Made by a program: the position numbers and the translations under genes. From Pogona vitticeps (Eukaryota > Chordata > Lepidosauria > Squamata > Agamidae): a stretch of 64,000 nt of DNA. Below are positions 57,555-64,000 of the stretch, in pieces. The stretch covers positions 208,412,472 to 208,476,471 of the forward strand of contig NC_135783.1 of NCBI RefSeq assembly GCF_051106095.1, in the 5' to 3' direction. The notes under the pieces were generated by a model, which had not been told where the DNA came from, searched no databases, and saw only the letters and a program-made list of their open reading frames with translations. The first letter of the stretch is position 1; the number at the start of each line of letters is the position of its first letter.

Positions 57555-58010
57555 ATCCTTCCCAATCTAGACTAAAGTCTACTCTGGGTGGCTAAGAATA
57601 AGTTCATAAAACAATTTCATAAAACAATAATACTCTAAGATAACAACATATGATTCAAGATGGCAGGTATAAATTAAATAATGACAGAAGGGATGGTCTG
57701 CCTAAAGAGCCAGGTCTTGAGCTTGCTCTTGAAGAGACCCAGGGAGGGAGCCAGGAAGATCTCCGGGGGGGGGGGGGATAGGGGTAGGATTGTTCCAGAG
57801 GCGAGAAAATGCCACTGCCGAGAAGGCCCAATTTCTTGTTCTTTCTCTCCAGGCCTCCCTCAGCATTAAGCCCCTCAGCTGCCCCTCCTGGCTAGAGCGA
57901 GTGATACGGGTAGATCTAGGTGGGAGGAGGCGTTCCACCAGATATTGAAGTCCTAAACTGTTTAGGGCTTTATATGTCATTGTTAATACCTTGAAATCAA
58001 TGTGGATGGT
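57555..58010 (-). pseudogene. L2-like LINE 3' fragment (antisense)
   Basis: The minus strand encodes MTYKALNSLGLQYLVERLL, then PPRSTRITRSSQ, close to 6790-6890 of the LINE in this window. Confidence 0.8.
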
Positions 58011-58279
58011 ATGTGTGTGTATTTGTTTGTTTGGAGGATCAGGAGGAGGGAGGGAGGGAGGCAGGACAGAGGGAGGTCCTGGATCCCTAGGCATGGGCAG
58101 AGAGCAGAGCGTGCGCAAGCAGCCCCCCTTGCCCAGCGAGGGACAGGCCACAGGAAGTGTCCTTAGGGGCTCCTCCCCAACGTCCCCCTCCCCAGATGCC
58201 AGAGAGGATGCCCGGACAGGAGTCCTGTGCGTGTTTGGGGGTGCTTCGGAACTTCCCTATTTAGAAGCGGTTCGGAGCT

Positions 58280-58690
58280 GCCCTATTTAGTTGTTGCCGT
58301 TTAGTCATTTAGTCGTGTCCGACTCTTCGTGACCCCATGGACCAGAGCATGCCAGGCCCTCCTGTCTTCCACTGCCTCCCGGAGTTGGGTCAAATTCATG
58401 TTGGTCACTTCGATGACACTGCCCATCCATCGCGTCCTCTCTCGTCCCCTTCTCCTCTTGCCCTCACGCCTTCCCAACATCAGGGGCTTTTCCAGGGAGT
58501 CTTCTCTTCTCATGAGATGGCCAAAGTATTGGCGCCTCAAATTCAGGATCTGTCCTTCAAGTAAGCACTCAGGGTTGATTTCCTTCAGAACGGATAGGTT
58601 TGTTCTCCTTGCAGTCCAGGGGACTCTCAAGAGTCTCCTCCAGCACCACAATTCAAAAGCATCGATTCTTCGCCACAACAAGGCAGCAAT
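58280..58690 (-). mobile_element. RTE-BovB LINE 3' fragment
   Basis: The minus strand encodes RRIDAFELWCWRRLLRVPW, NPECLLEGQILNL and VHGVTKSRTRLND over 126 open codons. Confidence 0.9.
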
Positions 58691-59879
58691 CCATGAAGGG
58701 GGCCCTATTTAGAAGCGACCCTAATCGACGGTCCAAGATGAGACATTTAAGGAATGATTTTACCAATTATTTCCCCCTCCTCCACCCACCCCATGATTTT
58801 CCATGGCTGAGCAAGGATTCGAACCCAGGCCTCCTAATCCGTCACTCGATCCGCTGGGCCCCACACGGGGAGCCCATTTCTAGACCTCCCGGGCCAAGGT
58901 GAGAAGCCTGCGCTTCTCTGCAATTCTCCCAGGAAAGGGTCGGTCCCAGCAGGAAGCCAGACCTGCCCTGATGAGCCTTTCATCTCCTAGGTCTAAATCT
59001 ACTTCGTTTCATGGTTGCCATAATTCCAGGCAACATCCGGCTTGTTTCTTCTACATCCAAACATCTTTACATTCGAAGGTTTTGTAAACATGGAGGCCCA
59101 TAACTCAGGACACCCAGGAGGGAAGGGGGGGCACCGCCGAGGTTTTTTTCCATTGCCGGATTTACCGTGCATGGACATTGGTGCAAATGGTGGACCCTGC
59201 TTTTAAAAACCCACCTCCATCTACCCCTACCCCTCCTCTCCCTCCGTCACTCAGTCCCCCCCCCAAGACAACCACCTCTCTTCTAAAGTAATGGAGGACA
59301 AACCAGGAAAAAATAGAAAGTCTAAAGACTTGGCAACAGAGAAAACCCTTCCTTGGAGGGACACATTCGAGCAACATCACCATCATCCTTGCTTGGTGTC
59401 TGTCTTCTGTGTTTTGGGAGGCTGAGTGGAGGACAAAGATAAAAAAGAGCTGCTGGTCTTTCAGACACATGGCCTCTGTCCCCCATTAACCGCCATTGTT
59501 AAACATGCCCCCCAAGGGGTTTTATGCTCTTGGTTGAGCTCATTTCTGTTACCGGAAGCTGATCATTGGGCTGTACGTATGATTTTGCATACAATACATG
59601 GATCTTTTTGGCCTCGTGCTAGACAACTAAATGACCATGTTTACGTGTTTATAACGTGTGTGCCATGGGCTTTTTCGAGCCATAATATTCTCAGGGGACA
59701 CTATGAACATTTCAGTGCCTAGGGCCTCTAAAGGTCATGATCCATGGCCACCGAGGCCCCCTCTCCCTCAGAGGGAAAGAAAGGGAAAGCCACATGGAGG
59801 GAAGGAGACTGGAGGGAGGGAGTGACACCCCCTCCCCCAAGAGGCAGAGAACTGGACCAGCCCTTCTCGGCATAGGAGG

Positions 59880-60177
59880 CACGGGTCTTTTGTAAAGCCA
59901 ATGGCTCTTCACGGCCCGTTCTGAGAAAAAAAAAGGCTCTGAACTCCTTTCGTGTTACAGCAGGGACAGCTTCTGATGAAGGACAGAGGGGGAGAGAACG
60001 GAGAGGGCCTCTTCTCTGCCAATTGCTGGTGGGGGAGAAGAGAAGGCCAAGCAGTCCCTTCCTGCCCCTCCCCGCATGTTCCCTCCCCCTTTCATGCCCA
60101 TGAAGTAGGCAGCCATGCAGGGGGCGGAGGGCAACAGGTTACTCCCTTGAATAAGAGAAGCTGCTCTTAAAGTGTGG
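59880..60177 (+). repeat. Direct repeat, copy 1
   Basis: GGGTCTTTTGTAAAGCCAAT, then GGGACAGCTTCTGATGA, CTTCTCTGCCAATTGCTG, CCCCCTTTCATGCC and GAAGCTGCTCTTAAAG match 62175-62445 in order. Confidence 0.7.
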
Positions 60178-60179
60178 GG

Positions 60180-62170
60180 CCCTCTCTTCCGAGTGTCGGG
60201 ACACCAGCCTCATCCCGTTCTCCAGGTTTCGCTGCAGAAAGGACGGCACCTCCTGCTCTGCTCCTATTCATCTTGTTTTTAGTGGAAAGAGAATGAATTC
60301 TCTCTCTCGCCGATCCTTGCCCCCCCCAATCCAAAATGGTTCTTCTCCCAGGAGTGGGCCCTGAGCAAAGCTCAGGAAGCTTTCACTCAAGAGGGGCGAA
60401 GCCTCACTGGGCCTCACAAAAGGCCCGAGGCGGATCTGGGCTTAGCCCTCGGCTGGGCTCCCGCCGCTCCAGAAGGGAGAGGGTTTGGCCCCTAGAAATC
60501 CCTCCTGCTCCCCCCCCCCCCGTGGAAGGGCACCAGCTGAGAAAGGACAGGGTGAGGGGGGGGTGAGAAACAAAAATGAGAGCTTGTTACAGCTGATCAT
60601 TCAAGGCAACCTTAGTGGAGAAAAAAGCTTAGGAGGGAGAAGAATGGCCAGCCAGGAACAACTGGGGGCCACCGGGGGGGGGGGTAGGGTTAGGACAACA
60701 CCCTCCTTGTTTAAGTGGCAGGATAGACCTGGAGGTGTCCAGGGTTGATTCAAGGTGCTGGTGAGCCCTGGGCAAAAAAAATATAATAGTGGGGGCTGAG
60801 GAGCCTATCTCCCCCTCCTCACCTCCCACCTAAATAGGTCACCCAATGCGGACAAGGGACTATAACTTGAATTAGGCTGACTCTCGCTAACGTGATCTTG
60901 CCAGCAGTTAAGAAGGGAACAATCCTTAGGTAAACAGATACTAACACCATGGCTGTGAAAAGTGAAAAGGACGTCTAGTGTGTGAGGATGATGACCCCGA
61001 GCAAGCCTTCAGGGCTAGAAAAGAAAAAGTGCATCCAGAAGAAAACCTGCCGGGGCAACAGGAGCCTTGGTACCAAAGGACTAAAGATCTTCCCTCCTCT
61101 TACGCGGACCAAATCAACCCGTTGGAGATGTGATTTTTTTCCACCTCTTGGTCCCGATTGCCTCGGACGCCCAGCCCTCCAGCCTCGGAGAGAAGCGAAA
61201 GCCAAGCCCCACCACCAGCAGGGAGGCCGAGGACCGGAGTGCTTCCTGCTCCCACGTCCTTCCCCGAGGTCAAGACCGGGTGCCCCGGAGCACAGGCAGA
61301 GGTCTCTCTCCATGAAGCGCACAGTCCGGTCGCGGGACCCCAAGAAGGAAGGTCCCCAAAGGCAGACCACCACTGTCTTGGCCCCGAGGAACGCTGGAGG
61401 AGCCTCGGTGGATGGAAGAATGGATGATCCCCTTCGTGGACGTCACTCTCGCTCCGAAACCAGCCAAGTAGCACAACGTGAGCCCCGAACACAACAGGAG
61501 AATAAACCAACCTTCAGACCTCTTGCTGCCCCAACGCTGCTCCCTCTGAGAACTTCTGGGGGGGGGGGGAAGACAAGCGTTTCCAGCTGCCTCTTCAAAC
61601 GGGTGGGAGGGGTGGGAAGGGAGACCTCCACCAGGAGCGGAGTCTTTCTTGAGGGTTTTCTGGCCTCCTTCGGAAGAAGAGGGCCTGGGAGGATCTGGTG
61701 GCCAGGGAAGATGACCTCGGGGAGAGATGCTCTGACAGGTAACCCTGGTCCCTCACCGTGGAGGGTGTTATAAACAATGGCTCTCAATGGCCCAATTCAA
61801 GGTGAAGCCACTGTCCAGTCCTTCATATGATAGTGGGGACCCTGAGCTCTGGATCTACTCGCAAGTCGCCTGGCAGACTCCTGCCCTTGGCAACACCAAG
61901 ATCCTCAAGGTCCACCTGGCCATCCTGGCTGTAGAGGGAAGAGAAAGGAAGGTGGAAGTGGAAGAGCGAGGGAAGGAGGGAAGGAAGGAAACTGGAGGGA
62001 GGTGTGGCCCGAGGAGGTCGGAGGCCTCTGAACATGTGCAGAGTTTCCCCCTTCTACAGGGAAAGATATACAGTGGTGTATGGTGGAAAATTTGGAGGTG
62101 CTGGTCTTGCCAGACTCTGTGGAAATCCTCTGACAACGCTTAAGATTCAGAAAGATGAACTAGCCCATCA
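60180..62170. other. GC-rich stretch, no gene recognised
   Basis: Many overlapping frames but no family pattern. A minus-strand piece at 61836-61923 has a good acceptor (CCCTCTACAG) and reads DGQVDLEDLGVAKGR; it could be a 5' exon but nothing else supports it. Confidence 0.35.
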
Positions 62171-62174
62171 GCAT

Positions 62175-62445
62175 GGGAGGAACTGGTCTTTTGCAGGTCC
62201 AATGCCCCTTCATTGCCCATTATGGACAAAACGCCTCTTAAACTAATAGGGACAGCTTGTGAGAACAGAGAGATCTGATGTGGGGGTGAGGAGGAGAGAA
62301 CCTTTTCTCTGCCAACTGCTGTGGGGAGGGATGGGACTGGCCTGCCCCCTTTCATGCCGAAGAAGCAAGCAGCCCTCTCATGAGGGTGGTGGTGGGGGAG
62401 TCAACAGGTCATCCCCTGGATAAGAGAGGCTGCTCTTAGAGCCAA
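62175..62445 (+). repeat. Direct repeat, copy 2
   Basis: Partner of 59880-60177, diverged by many substitutions and small gaps. Confidence 0.7.
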
Positions 62446-62539
62446 AGGTTGGTGAGTGCTGGATGGGGTGTGTCCTTTCTTTCCGGCTCACGGCTTCCAC
62501 TCAGTCGGTAACACCACGTCCATGCAACTGTGTATATAA

Positions 62540-62630
62540 ACATTTATTTTTATTTTATTTATTTATTTATTGTATTTATACCCCGCCTATCTAGTCATTT
62601 CGACCACTCTAGGCGGCTTTATAGATTAAC
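62540..62630 (-). repeat. L2-like LINE 3' tail (antisense)
   Basis: TTTATTTATTTATTTATTG, then TACCCCGCCTATCTAGTCAT, the complement of the tail at 17085-17140. Confidence 0.7.
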
Positions 62631-63312
62631 ATTCCAGTGCAATCAAGGGGTTAAGAACTGATTGGAAGAACTGAAAGAAGGCTGAGTCCAAGAACAGCAG
62701 GCAAAAAGGAGAAAAATGGTGCTTGGAAATTATTCCATTTGGAATAACACCTCCCCTGCTGTTCACATTCTCTTTAGACCTTGAAAACCTTGGGAGGGTG
62801 GCCATAAGTCAGAATCAACTTGACATTATTAATGTTGATTTTATTTGTGCATTAAGCCCTGGCAACTTCATTGTAATGTACTTATCTTGCCATTTTTACA
62901 TTGCTTCTAGATTGATTAGTGTTCTGTAAAATGATCTTCTTTTCCTCCTTTTCCCCAAAATATTTTTACCAGGAACATTTATTGTGAGCTGTGTTGACAA
63001 TAGCTTGCTCTGGAAGAGCAGGAAATAAGTTATCCAGTTACTGCAGACTTAACATTCTATAAAGTTCTAGAGAGCTTCTTAAACCAGAGTTTCCCACTTT
63101 AGTCCCAGACCAGATTAGGACTGAATGTGGTTTCTTTCTCCTTTGCAGTAAGAGAGCTTAGTTTTGAACAGTGGCAGGTTAGACAGTGTCCAAGCCTCCT
63201 CCATCCTTCAACTAGGGTGCCCTAACATAAGGCGGTCCATATTTGTTTTTTTACTCTAGTGTGCAGAGAGCTGCGTGCTACACATTAAAAATTTTGTGTC
63301 CCTACTAGAGGT

Positions 63313-63760
63313 GATATATTCATACTTGTCTCCTGGGAGAGACAAATATGAATATAGCCACCCAATTGGAAACCCTCCCCCCCCACCCCCTGGAACGGGA
63401 CCATCCACTTACTGCTTGTGGCATGGTGCACATGGCCACCGTTGTTTGCACTGTTTCATTTGGGGAAGTTGCCCAGCCAGGGCCTCCGTGCTTCTCTGCA
63501 TTGCTGACCAACCCGGCGAGAAGGTGGGATGACGAGTCTCCCCATTCAACTGCTGAGTGGTCAGCATTGCAGGGAGGTGGAGAAGCCCCAGCCAGGCTAC
63601 TTCTGCAAATGGTGCAGTGTGAACAACAACAGCATGCACCGCACCACAAGCAGTAAGCGGACGGTCTGGTCTGGGGGGGGCGGAAGGGTTCAATTGGTCC
63701 AGTCATCTATGGTGGCAATATTCATATTCGTCTCCCATGGTAGACAAATATGAATACTAA
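63313..63760. mobile_element. Fold-back element with long inverted arms
   Basis: Left arm 63313-63530 and right arm 63535-63760 are imperfect reverse complements: both strands read CTTACTGCTTGTGG, then CATTGCTGACCA. Each outer end is itself a short hairpin (ATTCATACTTGTCTC with GAGACAAATATGAAT). Confidence 0.7.
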
Positions 63761-64000
63761 TATCCCATTTGTGGTCTCTACATTGCACATCATTAGAAGC
63801 TGAAACGTGTCAATCTTCCAAACCATTGACTTCATTGGCCTTTCATGTCTCAGTAATCAAACGTATGGAGGAAGCCTTTGCTTATCTTACAATGACCAGT
63901 CATGAAACAAAACGAGCTAATTGGCAAAGTGTAGGAGATTTGAAATACTGCTTCTATTGGACATTTTCAGCACATAAGGAAATTTGCCTTTGTTTAAGCT

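Noticed and set aside
60982-61773. 263-codon plus-strand frame
   Set aside because: GC-rich, P/R/G-rich translation with equal-length frames on the other strand; no recognisable domain.
61836-61923. Minus-strand DGQVDLEDLGVAKGR piece as a 5' exon of the MROH-like gene
   Set aside because: Good acceptor but no good donor and no family match; left as a note only.
63320-63706. Paired frames on both strands as a small protein gene
   Set aside because: Their similarity is forced by the inverted-repeat symmetry of the fold-back element.

Overview
The window is nuclear DNA from a squamate reptile, most likely a lizard. The evidence is its repeat set: RTE-BovB LINE ends, four Sauria-type SINEs whose tail resembles the BovB end, CR1 and L2-like LINEs, a DIRS-type tyrosine-recombinase retrotransposon, a Penelope-like element, and several Gypsy-type LTR copies. 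The species cannot be told from the sequence.

Layout. 1-14.6 kb is a repeat cluster. A Gypsy element (447-5478, minus) has LTRs that look identical by eye and sits in the target duplication of an older L2-like LINE (5486-7215, plus). After about 1.3 kb without recognisable features comes a DIRS element that looks whole (8516-14620, minus), with inverted ends, an internal complementary region, Gag, RT/RNase H and a tyrosine recombinase. 14.6-20.3 kb holds SINE and LINE pieces and a long TAAA microsatellite.

20.3-57.5 kb is one host gene on the minus strand, read from high to low coordinates. It is a member of the maestro heat-like repeat (MROH) family. I place 28 exons by splice sites, reading phase and residue pattern, ending in a stop at 20347-20349. 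The exons in the 20-36 kb half join almost without a gap. The 5' half lacks some stretches expected of the family. At least two exons carry a frame break, and a few junctions do not close in phase, so the copy is either decaying or carries assembly indels. Two introns appear to use GC donors. The paralogue cannot be named from the sequence.

The introns hold most other features: a BovB end, MITEs, two solo LTRs with 5-bp target duplications, a degraded Gypsy fossil with a MITE inside its LTR, a Penelope-like element with terminal direct repeats, CR1 ends and tRNA-derived SINEs. 57.5-64 kb is GC-rich at first and shows a second BovB copy, a pair of direct repeats and a fold-back element near the right end. 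No convincing second host gene, tRNA or rRNA gene is visible.
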